A stretch of DNA of 25,966 bases, from NCBI GenBank assembly GCA_002702965.1, contig PADE01000219.1, forward strand, positions 24,468 through 50,433. The letters run 5' to 3'. Each line of letters opens with the position of its first letter. Position 1 is the first letter of the stretch. The translations under genes were made by a program, and so were the position numbers. A model generated the notes under the pieces. It was not told the origin of the DNA. It ran no database searches and was given only the letters and a program-made list of their open reading frames with translations. The stretch is from Planctomycetaceae bacterium. Lineage in GTDB: Bacteria > Planctomycetota > Planctomycetia > Pirellulales > Pirellulaceae. Positions 1 to 8,728 of this stretch are shown here, in pieces.

Positions 1-2
1 TG

Positions 3-539
3 CGGCTGGTCGAGGCCGGGATCGGGTTCGTGCATGCGGACGGGCGAAACTTTGCCGACGCGGCACCCGGCATCCAATCGGACTGGGACGATCACGCGGG
101 CTTTCCCTGCAACATCTTCGACGCGATGGAGAAACGACTCCCGTGGTTTGACCAGGCGATCTCGGCTCTGATCGAGGACCTTTATCAGCGTGGCCTGGAC
201 AAAAAGGTGTTGGTGGTCGTGACCGGCGAATTCGGCCGCACACCACGCGTCCATCTGAAGGCGAACCCAAAAACCAAGGTGGTGCAGCCGGGGCGCGAGC
301 ACTGGTCACAGGCGATGAGCATGCTGGTCTCCGGTGGCGGCCTCACGATGGGGCAAGTGATCGGATCGACGACGGCCCGTGGCGAGATGCCCAAGGATCG
401 GCCGCTTCGACCGGGGGACCTCCTGGCCACCGTGTACCACCACCTGGGGATCGACACCTCCCAAGAGTACCTTGACCACAGCGGTCGGCCGCGGCCGATC
501 CTGTCCGACGGAGCGCCGATCCCGGAGCTGGTCGGCTAA
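3..539 (+). CDS. DUF1501 domain-containing protein, C-terminal part (5' end outside window)
   Basis: The reading frame is open from the first bases of the window, so the gene starts upstream and only about 178 C-terminal residues are seen. The segment GEFGRTPRV, followed by GREHW about 22 residues later, is the hallmark of DUF1501 proteins, which have an alkaline-phosphatase/sulfatase-like fold. The end is also typical: RPGDLLATVYHHLGID, then a short tail of the HSGRPRPILSDG type. Full-length members are usually 400-480 residues with a Tat signal, and are commonly encoded beside DUF1549/DUF1553 cytochrome proteins. That partner would lie outside this window. The substrate and exact reaction of the family are not established. 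The gene ends with TAA and is followed by a 206-bp spacer. The family call is firm; the function is not. Confidence 0.93.
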   Translation, partial: RLVEAGIGFVHADGRNFADAAPGIQSDWDDHAGFPCNIFDAMEKRLPWFDQAISALIEDLYQRGLDKKVLVVVTGEFGRTPRVHLKANPKTKVVQPGREHWSQAMSMLVSGGGLTMGQVIGSTTARGEMPKDRPLRPGDLLATVYHHLGIDTSQEYLDHSGRPRPILSDGAPIPELVG

Positions 540-745
540 AGTGGTCCAAGAAGGCGACCGTCGCTTGCCACCGAGGCCTTCGCAGTGCGTGTGAACGACC
601 TGGTTCACCGAACCGGCGACACCACCTCGGCCCGACGTCGGTCCGTGACCAGGTCACACCCCCACACGACACCGCGCTGGGCACTATATTACGGGCATCT
701 ATCTATATCCGCGAACCGCACGGCCCCGGCGAGGCAAAGGGCGTT

Positions 746-2251
746 ATGACCGACTACAACCACCATTCCGTCGACCGACGTGCGCTACTGAAAACAGCGG
801 CCCGTATCACGTCTGGAATCGCTCTTTCGTCGGCAACGTCTCTCGCGGCCGATGGCCGATCGAAGGAGTCGTTTATCGAAGCCTATCCCGCGCGACTGAG
901 CTACGAGCCTGGGGACGAGGTCGCGCTACACGTCTCAACAACTGCGGCCAAGTACTCCGTCAAGATCGCCCGCGTCGGTGCGCAGCATAAGCTGGTCTGG
1001 AGCCAGGACGGAATATCCGGCGGCGAGCATATCACGCCGGCGAACGCATCCACGCACGGCTGCCGCTGGCCGGTGTCACTCAAAGTCCGCGTCCCCGATG
1101 ATTGGAAGTCTGGCTACTACGAAGTCACCTTACAGGCCACAGACGCAGAGGGCGAACCGATCCGTGGTGACGCATTTTTTGTCGTGCGTTCGGGCCGGTC
1201 GGGACAGCGAGCTCGCATCCTGCTGCAACTCACGACCAACACCTACAACGCCTACAATAACTGGGGAGGACCTTGCCTGTACGAAAGCGGCCCACTGCCA
1301 CTGCAAGGCGTACGTGTGTCGTTCGAGCGTCCGATGGCGCGCGGGTTCTTGACGAAACCGAAAGGCAAACACAGCAACTGGGCACCGTACGCCGGTTGGC
1401 ACAACTGGGAGCGAGAGTTCGTCGCTTGGGCAGAAGCGGTCGGTTATCAACTCGACTACGCCGTCAACGCTGACCTCGAACAGCGGCCAGAAATCTTAAA
1501 GAGCTACCGGCTCGTCCTCAGCGTCGGACACGACGAGTATTGGTCGTCACCGATGCGCGATCATCTGGAAGCGTTCATTGCCGATGGCGGCAACGTCGCG
1601 TTCTTCAGCGGCAACGTGTGCTACTGGCAAGTCCGATTGGAAGACAAAGGCAACGCGATGGTCGGATACAAGTTCGGCTATGAAAAGGACCCGTTCTACA
1701 AGGAGAACAGAAACAAGCTGATTGCCACACTCTGGTCGAATCGGCTCATCGGCCGGCCCGAAAACCAATTGACGGGTGTCAGCTTTAATTACGGTGGCTA
1801 CCACCGTTTCGGGTCGGTTCCGCGAGGCGCTGGCGGATACACGATCCAACGGCCGAAACACTGGGTTTTCACAGGCACGAAACTTGAATGGGGAGACGTG
1901 CTCGGCGCGCAGCACAAGATCGTCGGCTACGAATGCGATGGCTGCGAATTCGTGCTGGAAAATGGGTTGCCGGTTCCAACCCATCGCGACGGCACCCCCG
2001 CCGGATTCGAGATCCTGGCCTCCGCTCCAGCCCGTCTTTGGGATTCCGATCTGGAATTCGCCTCGAAGAGTCTGTTCGGCGGCACCGAACACAAGGACCG
2101 GTTCACCCACGGCGCGGCGACGATGGGTGTCTATACACGCGGTGGGACCGTGTTCACAACCGGCTGCACCGAATGGCCCCACGGGTTGGCCGGCAAAGAT
2201 CCGTTGGTCCAGCAGATTACGCGCAACGTGTTGGATCGCCTGTCGGTGTAG
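746..2251 (+). CDS. Tat-exported N,N-dimethylformamidase large-subunit-like protein
   Basis: This 501-residue protein opens with a twin-arginine signal (DRRALLK at residues 10-16, then a weakly hydrophobic stretch ending near SLAADG), so export is predicted. Residues about 45-148 look like an immunoglobulin-like beta sandwich (YEPGDEVALHV). The main domain then carries the family signatures: TYNAYNNWGG (166-175), GHDEYWS (261-267) and FFSGNVCYWQVR (286-297). These match the C-terminal domain of the N,N-dimethylformamidase beta subunit. In characterised enzymes that domain binds iron through two tyrosines and a glutamate and hydrolyses dimethylformamide. The tyrosine of GHDEYWS is a candidate ligand (inference). 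No small DMFase subunit is visible nearby, so another amide substrate is likely. The start is chosen for the Tat signal; the upstream AAAGGGC is only a modest ribosome-binding site. Confidence 0.85.
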   Translation: MTDYNHHSVDRRALLKTAARITSGIALSSATSLAADGRSKESFIEAYPARLSYEPGDEVALHVSTTAAKYSVKIARVGAQHKLVWSQDGISGGEHITPANASTHGCRWPVSLKVRVPDDWKSGYYEVTLQATDAEGEPIRGDAFFVVRSGRSGQRARILLQLTTNTYNAYNNWGGPCLYESGPLPLQGVRVSFERPMARGFLTKPKGKHSNWAPYAGWHNWEREFVAWAEAVGYQLDYAVNADLEQRPEILKSYRLVLSVGHDEYWSSPMRDHLEAFIADGGNVAFFSGNVCYWQVRLEDKGNAMVGYKFGYEKDPFYKENRNKLIATLWSNRLIGRPENQLTGVSFNYGGYHRFGSVPRGAGGYTIQRPKHWVFTGTKLEWGDVLGAQHKIVGYECDGCEFVLENGLPVPTHRDGTPAGFEILASAPARLWDSDLEFASKSLFGGTEHKDRFTHGAATMGVYTRGGTVFTTGCTEWPHGLAGKDPLVQQITRNVLDRLSV

Positions 2252-2437
2252 CAGCGCGTTAGGATGACGTCCCGCTCCCCTTCGGCCCCACCCGCAGATC
2301 TCAGCCGGGCGGTCACGGCCCGACACGCCCCGCCCAGACGCGTGAGTCGGTTACCCACTCCCGGTGGCAATGCGGCTCGACTTGACACACCTTCTGCGCG
2401 CTCACCGGGGGCGTGGGGTGGATCGCGCGTACTCTGG

Positions 2438-3988
2438 CTATCGCTTGACGGCGTCGAAGCCGTACAGAAAGGCACGCTGCAGAACGAACCGCAGCATTGC
2501 CGCGCTGGCCGGAGCCGTGTCCCCGCCGGACCAGCGGACCGTCTGCAGGCGATGGTCTCCGCTCATCGGCAGGCAGTCGTCTGCGGAAAAACCGGGTACG
2601 ACGCGGCCGGTTCTGTCGAGAAGTTCAACGCGCAACTCGCCCCCCGCGCGTGTGACCACGTTGACACGAATCGTCTTTCCACCGAGATCGCGACGACGGG
2701 TCGTGGCGGTACCGGCGTGAGGACCGCCGATCGACGGGGCCAAGGCCCATAATCGGCCGGCCGTCCACGTCGCCCGACAGAGGGCTCCGAAGTCGGGTGT
2801 CGAACTCGACTGCCGGCTGAGCTTTTCGCCGCGCGCCCGCAGTTGCCGCGGCCCCGAGTCTTTGGTGTTGAACATGTCCCCGTGCAGACCCTGCGTGCCG
2901 CTGTAATAGACGTGCAGCTTGTCGCCGTCGATGACCGGTGTCCTCATCGGCCAGATCATACCGCCGCCGTAATCGCCCAGTGGTGGATTGGGCAGCGCCG
3001 GACGTCGATCGGCGCGCCACCAGCGAACACCGTCGCGCGAAGCGGCCCACTGGAGGTCGATGTTTTGCGTGTGGTTGTGGTACACCGTCGTCGTCGCCAC
3101 GAACCCGCCGGGCACTTTCAGCGGGCACAGCTCCATGAACTGCGTATCCGCCGGGTCGCGCCAGTCGGGCGTCATGACCAGTTGCGTTGGGTCGCTCCAG
3201 TTCATGCCATCGGGACTCGTTCGGCGCCCGATCAGCCGGACTCCGCCGTCGGCAATGTCGTACGGGGCCAGCCCGCCGGGGAACGCCGGCAGCTCCGTCT
3301 TGTGATACGAAACGTACTCGCGCTCGCCGAAACGATAGATAAAACAACTGTCGTTCGTCGCCAGCTTCAGCGGTCCGGCGACAGCCTGCCAGGCTTTGCC
3401 GTTTTTCGATCGGTAGCGATATAGCCCGTACGGATGGGTATCGCGTTTTTCCGGAAGCGGCAACCCTTCGATCCGTCCACTCGCCCCGGGATAGCCCGGG
3501 TAGCGAAAGATGAACATCTCGTACGGCCAGTCCCGATTTACGTCGATATTGACCGAAGCGTACGAACACCACAGATCGAGCAGAATGTTCGTGTGCTCGT
3601 GCCCCTCCCAGCGGACGAACGACAACTTGGGCCGCAACCAGTTCACGCCGTCGCGGCTTTCCAGATACGTCAGCCGGCGATCGTGGGTCCAGGTGCCCGG
3701 CCCGTACGGTTTCGAAACAGGTGTTGAAACCTGCCACGCCTTCCACACCCCGTCGATCGGATCGCGGAGCACCGTCCCGTGACTGAACACGCCACCCGCA
3801 TCCCAGGGCATCTCCGGCTCGAGCAACGGGTTGGCTGGATCGGGCCGCCCCGGTTCCACCCGCCACGCGACCGCCTTCAAATCGGTAAAGTCGTCCGGCA
3901 TCACGAACGGTAGAATTTCGGGTGAGCCGAGGAATGCGGAGGACTGCGCGACCAGAAAAACAACGGCGGTTGCTGACACGAAAGCCAC
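2438..3988 (-). CDS. Exported beta-propeller glycosidase-like protein (GH32/GH43-like), paralogue A
   Basis: The protein has about 516 residues. Repeated SxDGxxW-type strands (SRDGVNW, SPDGMNW, SRDGVRW) suggest a five-bladed propeller like GH32/GH43 hydrolases. The C-terminal beta-sandwich (GGELRVELLDRTGRVVPGFS ... RFVLQRAFLYGF) is shared with the genes at 10603-12837 and 19284-20786. Catalytic acids cannot be assigned by eye, so activity is unproven. The frame is open back to a TTG at 4111. A GTG at 3988, or one at 3976 preceded by AGGTGG, places the hydrophobic signal-like stretch (SATAVVFLVAQSSAF) at the N-terminus and is preferred; the start remains uncertain. The gene is convergent with the dimethylformamidase-like gene, 186 bp away, and divergent from the DUF1592 gene. 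Confidence 0.8.
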   Translation of the reverse strand: MAFVSATAVVFLVAQSSAFLGSPEILPFVMPDDFTDLKAVAWRVEPGRPDPANPLLEPEMPWDAGGVFSHGTVLRDPIDGVWKAWQVSTPVSKPYGPGTWTHDRRLTYLESRDGVNWLRPKLSFVRWEGHEHTNILLDLWCSYASVNIDVNRDWPYEMFIFRYPGYPGASGRIEGLPLPEKRDTHPYGLYRYRSKNGKAWQAVAGPLKLATNDSCFIYRFGEREYVSYHKTELPAFPGGLAPYDIADGGVRLIGRRTSPDGMNWSDPTQLVMTPDWRDPADTQFMELCPLKVPGGFVATTTVYHNHTQNIDLQWAASRDGVRWWRADRRPALPNPPLGDYGGGMIWPMRTPVIDGDKLHVYYSGTQGLHGDMFNTKDSGPRQLRARGEKLSRQSSSTPDFGALCRATWTAGRLWALAPSIGGPHAGTATTRRRDLGGKTIRVNVVTRAGGELRVELLDRTGRVVPGFSADDCLPMSGDHRLQTVRWSGGDTAPASAAMLRFVLQRAFLYGFDAVKR

Positions 3989-4421
3989 CTGCTGATGGGG
4001 GAAGGCGTGGGTCTGTGGTGAGATCGAACGAGGAAGGCGATTGTAACAGGTCAGCCAACAGTGAACGGGCGCGCAGGACCGCTTGGGGATTTCTCCTGCG
4101 ACAGGGTACAAACGAAGTTCAGCCTGGCGGGCCGGTTCCCATCGGTCAATTCACACTTGCAGGTTCGGCCGGGACGAATCGGCCTACGTTCTGTTTGCAA
4201 CACGACCCCTGGGTCTCTTTTTGAGACCCCCTAGCTGGTTAGAGAGGATGTCGGACACAATCGCGCCAGCCCCTGTGGCATCAATCGAAACGGGCGGCCT
4301 AGGTCGGGGATCGTCTCTCGATCGCGCGTTCGTTTACAATCGGATACCGAAAAGGGCGTGGAACCCGGGACCGACGTAGCAACCAGGGTAAAATACTGTG
4401 CTCCGTACCAAGCTTGAGCTT
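3989..4421. other. Divergent intergenic region with one short hairpin
   Basis: This spacer lies between the divergently transcribed beta-propeller gene and the DUF1592 gene and should hold both promoters. No confident -35/-10 pair was recognised. One perfect inverted repeat (4211-4229) is listed separately. A 43-codon ORF from ATG 4248 exists, but its purine-rich GAGAGG directly abuts the ATG and the product resembles nothing known, so it is not called. Confidence 0.5.
4211..4229. repeat. Perfect 7-bp inverted repeat with T5 loop
   Basis: The arms GGGTCTC (4211-4217) and GAGACCC (4223-4229) are exact complements separated by five T. On the plus strand no T-run follows the stem, so it does not look like a classical intrinsic terminator. 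It lies upstream of both divergent genes, where a regulator site or an RNA leader hairpin is possible. The function is unknown. Confidence 0.35.
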
Positions 4422-6971
4422 ATGAACCTGCCCATCAGGAAACGAATGTACGGGACCGGAGTGTGGGTTGTCAGCGCCGCATTGGTCGCTGCCACAGCGG
4501 CGGAGACCGTGGCTGCGGAGCTGCCGGCGAAACTGGCTTCGCTGATCAAAGAGACCTGCTTCGAGTGCCACAACGACAAGGATGCGAAAGGCGACCTGAA
4601 TCTGTCGCGGCTGTCGTACGATCTGCATGACCGTGAAGTCCGCGCGCGTTGGATCCAAGTTCACGACCGTGTCGAAAACGGTGAGATGCCACCGAAATCG
4701 GAAGACCTGCCGCCGTCGCGGCGAGACGAACTGGTGACATTGCTGGGTCAACCCATCGCGGCGGCAGAACGCGCGGAGATTCTCGCTGACGGACGCGGGC
4801 CAATTCGGCGGCTGAATCGGGATGAGTTTGAGCAGAACCTGCGCGACCTGCTGCAGCTACCGCATCTCGATATTCGCGACATGCTGCCTGCGGATCGTAC
4901 GAGCTATCATTTTGACAAAGCGTCGGCTGCGCTCGATATGTCGCGTGTCCAGCTCATCGCGTATCTCGACGCAGCCGAGGTGGCGCTGAGAACGGCAATC
5001 GCCACGGCGGATCGGGCGCCGCCCATCGAACAACGTCGTGTTGTGGGCAGGCAGCTGTCTGTCAGCTGGTTCATTGCCGGCGGGCGGCAATCGCTGTTTT
5101 TCGCACGCCAGTCCAAAGGCATCGATCTGGAAAAACATGCGCCGCCGCGAGGGCAGCCGGACCAACCGGATCCCACTGTCGAGCTGGCGTTGTTTCGATC
5201 ACCCGGGTGGCCCTACAGCGTTTCTCCGAAGGGAATCGTGGCGTCGGTCGCGGGTGACTACCGGGTGCGTTTTTCCGCGCGCGCGGTGCTGCAGACCGAG
5301 GACTTCGTACTGAAGCCGGCCATCAAGTCCGTCCCGATGACGTTTCGCGCACGTCGCCCCACGAATCACGACATCGCCGAAGACGTGCGTTCCACGGGTG
5401 GCCTCATCGACATTCATCCCATCGGCGGTGTCTACGAAACGAGAGTGTACCTGCGGGCGGGCCAGACGATTGAGTACGGACTGCTCGGACTCCCGAACCC
5501 GCAGATCGACGCCCAGGGCAGAACCGGCTATTACCGTTACCCGCCGTTCCCGGAAGGTGGTCAGCCGGGCGTCGCGTTTCAATGGCTGGAAATGCAAGGT
5601 CCCATCGCGCCCGCGGACTGGCCACCCGCGTCTCACCGGGTGCTGTTCGATGATCTGGGCAGCGGCGTGACATCGGCACAGCCGCAGCGAGACGTGCAGC
5701 GGCTGATGCGCCGCTTCATGCAACTCGCTGCGCGCGAGCCGGTTCCGGAAGACGCCATGATCGGTTTTGAGAAGCTGGCGCTGTCGCGGCTGGGGCGAGG
5801 TCTGTCGCTCGCGGAGGCGCTGCTCACCGGTTATCAGGCTTTCCTCTGCTCCGACCGGTTCCTTTACCTGCGCGAGCCAAAACGGCCCGACGATCATTTC
5901 GCGATCGCCAACCGCCTCTCACACTTTCTTGGTGACACGCGCCCGGACGCCGAATTGGCCGGGCTTGCAAGCGGCAAAAAACTCCGCAACCCGGTGACGC
6001 TTCGACGTCAGGCTGAGCGGCTCATCGCGTCGCCAGGGTTCGACCGTTTTGTCGAGCATTTTACCGGCTGCTGGCTGAACCTGCGCGAACTGCGTCGTGA
6101 CGCCCCCGACATCCGGTTGTATCCCGAATATCGCCTCGACGATTATCTGGTCGAATCGATGGGCCGGGAGACCCGCGCATTCTTCACCGCGATGATTCGC
6201 GAAAATCTTCCCGCCTCGACCCTGATCGACACCGATTTCATATTTGCCAACGATCGTCTGGCTGTGCACTATGCCCTGCCGCCGATCGGAGGTTCTGCGA
6301 TGCGCCGCGTCGCGCTGCCCGCGAACAGTCCGTACGGTGGATTGCTCACGCAGGCATCCATCCTGAAAATCACCGCCGGCGGCACCTCCACGTCTCCCGT
6401 TCTTCGCGGTGTCTGGATCATGGACCGACTGTTGGGCGACCCGCCGCCGCCGCCGCCGCCGGGCGTGCCCGCCCTTGAACCCGATATTCGAGGTGCAAAA
6501 ACGATTCGCGATCAGCTCGCGCTGCATACGCAATCGAAGACCTGTGCGTCCTGCCACGTGAAGTTCGATGCGATCGGACTCGCGCTGGAGAACTTCGACG
6601 TTCTGGGAGCATGGCGTACACGTTATCGCGGACTGAACGAAGGTGATCCCGTCACGGGCATCGACCGGGCCGGTCACGACTTCGTCTACACGGTCGCAAA
6701 TGCCGTCGATGCGACCGGCACGCTCGGCGACGGACGCAAGTTCCAGGACATCCGTGGTCTGAAGGCCATCCTTTTGACCAACCCAAGACGGCTCGCGAAA
6801 AACCTGCTGCACCAGTTCACGGTGTATGCGACCGGTACTCCCGTGCGATTCTCAGACCGCGTGGAGATCGAAACGATGCTCGATGCGTGCCGCGACGATG
6901 GGTACCGCGTTCGGGATCTGATGTTCGCGCTGATCCAAAGTCCGGTATTCGTCGGTCGCGTCGAAGAGTAG
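4422..6971 (+). CDS. DUF1592/DUF1588/DUF1585-type planctomycete c-type cytochrome protein
   Basis: The domain order is typical. An N-terminal planctomycete cytochrome C domain has heme site CFECH near residues 46-50, followed by DAKGDLNL and NGEMPP. A DUF1587-like segment follows (GPIRRLNRDEFEQNLRDLL), then a DUF1592 body. The family's proline run (DPPPPPPPGVPALEPD) precedes the second heme site CASCH in the DUF1588 region (bases 6543-6557, followed by KFDAIGLALENFD). The DUF1585-like end is RLAKNLLHQFTVYATG. About 849 residues is a normal length. ATG 4422 gives a signal peptide with a basic RKR region. GTG 4398, and ATG 4446 with a good AGGA five bases upstream, are alternatives. The DUF1552 gene follows after 18 bp, and this pairing is common in planctomycetes. 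The proteins are probably periplasmic; their reaction is unknown. Confidence 0.9.
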   Translation: MNLPIRKRMYGTGVWVVSAALVAATAAETVAAELPAKLASLIKETCFECHNDKDAKGDLNLSRLSYDLHDREVRARWIQVHDRVENGEMPPKSEDLPPSRRDELVTLLGQPIAAAERAEILADGRGPIRRLNRDEFEQNLRDLLQLPHLDIRDMLPADRTSYHFDKASAALDMSRVQLIAYLDAAEVALRTAIATADRAPPIEQRRVVGRQLSVSWFIAGGRQSLFFARQSKGIDLEKHAPPRGQPDQPDPTVELALFRSPGWPYSVSPKGIVASVAGDYRVRFSARAVLQTEDFVLKPAIKSVPMTFRARRPTNHDIAEDVRSTGGLIDIHPIGGVYETRVYLRAGQTIEYGLLGLPNPQIDAQGRTGYYRYPPFPEGGQPGVAFQWLEMQGPIAPADWPPASHRVLFDDLGSGVTSAQPQRDVQRLMRRFMQLAAREPVPEDAMIGFEKLALSRLGRGLSLAEALLTGYQAFLCSDRFLYLREPKRPDDHFAIANRLSHFLGDTRPDAELAGLASGKKLRNPVTLRRQAERLIASPGFDRFVEHFTGCWLNLRELRRDAPDIRLYPEYRLDDYLVESMGRETRAFFTAMIRENLPASTLIDTDFIFANDRLAVHYALPPIGGSAMRRVALPANSPYGGLLTQASILKITAGGTSTSPVLRGVWIMDRLLGDPPPPPPPGVPALEPDIRGAKTIRDQLALHTQSKTCASCHVKFDAIGLALENFDVLGAWRTRYRGLNEGDPVTGIDRAGHDFVYTVANAVDATGTLGDGRKFQDIRGLKAILLTNPRRLAKNLLHQFTVYATGTPVRFSDRVEIETMLDACRDDGYRVRDLMFALIQSPVFVGRVEE

Positions 6972-6989
6972 CGGGAGAGGGAACGAAAC

Positions 6990-8327
6990 ATGGAAAGACA
7001 AACGCTCCTGAACGCACCGTATATTTCGACCGTAGCCTCATCGGCGCACCTGCCCAGACGGACCCTGCTGCGCGGGCTGGGTGTAACGCTCGCGCTGCCG
7101 GCGTTGGAATGTATGACACCTGTTTTCACCGCGACCGCCGAACAGCCCCCGCCCCGGCGGATGCTGATCATCGCCAATAACCTCGGACTGTTGCCGAAGT
7201 ATTTTTTCCCGACCGGGCAGGGCCGAGACTACGGATTGTCGCCGTATCTCGCCGCACTCGCCGATTTGCGTGAGGACTTCACGGTCTTCAGCGGACTATC
7301 GCACCCAGGCGTCGCCGGAGCGCATAGCACCGACAACTGTTTCCTCACCGCTGCACCTGGCGCTTTCAGAGCCAGCTTTCGCAACAGCATTTCCCTCGAC
7401 CAGTTCGCCGCGGCAAGGATTCGCCAGGCCACTCGATTTCCGACGCTGAACCTTGGTGTGAACGTCACGAAGGCCGTCCGCAGTCTGTCGTGGACGCGTG
7501 ACGGAGTGCTATTGCCCGCCGAGGACAATGCGACGGCCCTCTATCAAAAGATGTTTCTTCGAGGCGATGCGGCCTCGATCCAAAGACAGCTCCACCGTCT
7601 CGACAACCGCGGTAGCATCCTCGACACGCTGCTGGTTGAAACGAAACGGCTTCGTGGACGCATCAGCCAGGCGGACAAATCCCGTCTCGACCAGTACCTG
7701 ACCTCGGTGCGCGAAGTGGAGGAGCGCCTCCAGACCGCCCGCGACTGGGAGCTGCGCCCGAAGCCAACGGCGGCGCAGCCTGCCCCCACCAACATCAACG
7801 ACAACAAGCTTCTCTTCGAAAAGTTCGACCTGATGCTCGCGATGTCGCAGCTTGCTTTCGAGACGGATTCCACGCGGATCATAACGCTGATGGTCGATGC
7901 CTTTAGGACGCCCGTGTTCAGGTTGCGTGGGCGGGAGAGCACGACCGAGAGTTATCACAACCTCAGCCATCACGGACAGAACGAGGAGAAACTGCAGCAA
8001 CTCGAAGCCGCCGACCGGCAGCACATGGCCGTCCTCCACAAACTGCTCCGCAACCTCGCGCAAAGGACGGAAAGTGGTCAGCGTCTGCTCGACCACACCA
8101 TGGTCCTGTACGGCAGCAACCTAGGCGACGCAAATATCCACGACACGAGCAACCTCCCCATTATCCTCGCGGGGGGCGGATTCCGACACGGGCAGCACCT
8201 TGTATTCAGCCACGACAACAACACGCCGCTCTGCAACCTCTTCGTCAGCATGCTGCAGCGACTAGGAGTTGAGGTCGATGCGTTCGCATCAAGTACAGGA
8301 ACGATCGGGGGCTTGGAGATCGCGTGA
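6990..8327 (+). CDS. Tat-exported DUF1552 domain-containing protein
   Basis: The protein has 445 residues with the family's twin-arginine leader (PRRTLLRGLGVTLALPALE, residues 22-40). The body has the expected DUF1552 features: FSGLSHPGVAGAHSTDNCFL near the N-terminus, SISLDQFAA, a helical middle (DQYLTSVREVEERL) and a final part with ESYHNLSHHGQNEEKL and GSNLGDANIHDTSNLPIILAGGG. This last part resembles the end of DUF1501 proteins, consistent with a related phosphatase-like fold. AGAGGGA lies 8-14 bases upstream of the ATG and supports the start. The 18-bp gap from the DUF1592 gene implies cotranscription, and the two products presumably act together outside the cytoplasm. The biochemical role of the pair is not known. 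Composition matches its neighbours and nothing looks damaged. Confidence 0.93.
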   Translation: MERQTLLNAPYISTVASSAHLPRRTLLRGLGVTLALPALECMTPVFTATAEQPPPRRMLIIANNLGLLPKYFFPTGQGRDYGLSPYLAALADLREDFTVFSGLSHPGVAGAHSTDNCFLTAAPGAFRASFRNSISLDQFAAARIRQATRFPTLNLGVNVTKAVRSLSWTRDGVLLPAEDNATALYQKMFLRGDAASIQRQLHRLDNRGSILDTLLVETKRLRGRISQADKSRLDQYLTSVREVEERLQTARDWELRPKPTAAQPAPTNINDNKLLFEKFDLMLAMSQLAFETDSTRIITLMVDAFRTPVFRLRGRESTTESYHNLSHHGQNEEKLQQLEAADRQHMAVLHKLLRNLAQRTESGQRLLDHTMVLYGSNLGDANIHDTSNLPIILAGGGFRHGQHLVFSHDNNTPLCNLFVSMLQRLGVEVDAFASSTGTIGGLEIA

Positions 8328-8728
8328 GGTGTGACCGGGAGGTTTTTTCTGTTCGTCGTCAACGGCATCCTCTTTTGGGACAGCCTGTAACACGTTCGTC
8401 ATCCACCGTCTCTGTCAGTTTCGCTCGATCTGAAACACTCCGTGTGGGCGGCAGGATTTATATTGGTGGCAGCTGGATACGTTCGCCGAAGGGACCACGC
8501 ATCAAACGTCTGTTAGGAACAGTGTTGGAAACAGTGCTGGGAACAGTGCTGCGAACAGTGCTGCGAACAGTGCTGGGAACAGTGCTGGGAACAGTGCTGG
8601 GGAGGGTGTACGGGATGGGCCGCGGACCGAGGTTCGTGTCGGCCGATCTGATCCTCAGAGAATATTGACTCGACCCGCCGCCAACGGGGAGAATTTCGAG
8701 GCCTGCCGCAATCTAAAGGAGTCCACCG
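8328..8728. other. Intergenic region containing a 12-bp tandem repeat
   Basis: No gene is supported here. The repeat at 8516-8599 keeps frames open on both strands, producing ORFs made of four-residue repeats that are best treated as artefacts. The last 20 bases hold the strong ribosome-binding site AAAGGAG (8715-8721) of the next gene. Confidence 0.6.
8516..8599. repeat. Tandem repeat: seven 12-bp units, consensus GGAACAGTGCTG
   Basis: Seven contiguous 12-base units occupy exactly 84 bases. Units 3, 6 and 7 are the consensus. Units 4 and 5 begin with C instead of G. Unit 1 has TTG at the end and unit 2 begins GAAAC. The core ACAGTGCTG is almost invariant. There are no spacers, so this is a microsatellite/minisatellite rather than a CRISPR. 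Paired sequence variants (CG units adjacent, GG units adjacent) suggest expansion by replication slippage. It lies between the DUF1552 and DUF1559 genes, about 130 bp before the latter's start. Confidence 0.95.

Noticed and set aside
685..690. TATATT as a -10 element before the dimethylformamidase-like gene
   Set aside because: No matching -35 hexamer at a suitable distance; planctomycete promoters are too poorly defined to call it from one AT-rich hexamer.
1547..2326. 259-residue minus-strand ORF
   Set aside because: It is antisense to the dimethylformamidase-like gene, whose frame shows clear family motifs.
2307..2335. Inverted repeat GGGCGG/CCGCCC between convergent genes
   Set aside because: Six base pairs with a 17-base loop in very GC-rich DNA is expected by chance and there is no T-run.
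2625..4058. 477-residue minus-strand ORF in a second frame
   Set aside because: It is an Arg/Gly-rich shadow of the beta-propeller gene on the same strand; no domain pattern.
5199..5897. 232-residue and, at 5919-6812, 297-residue minus-strand ORFs
   Set aside because: They are antisense to the DUF1592 gene, which has two heme motifs and the conserved proline run.
8516..8599. CRISPR array
   Set aside because: Units are 12 bp and contiguous without spacers, and no cas gene is present.
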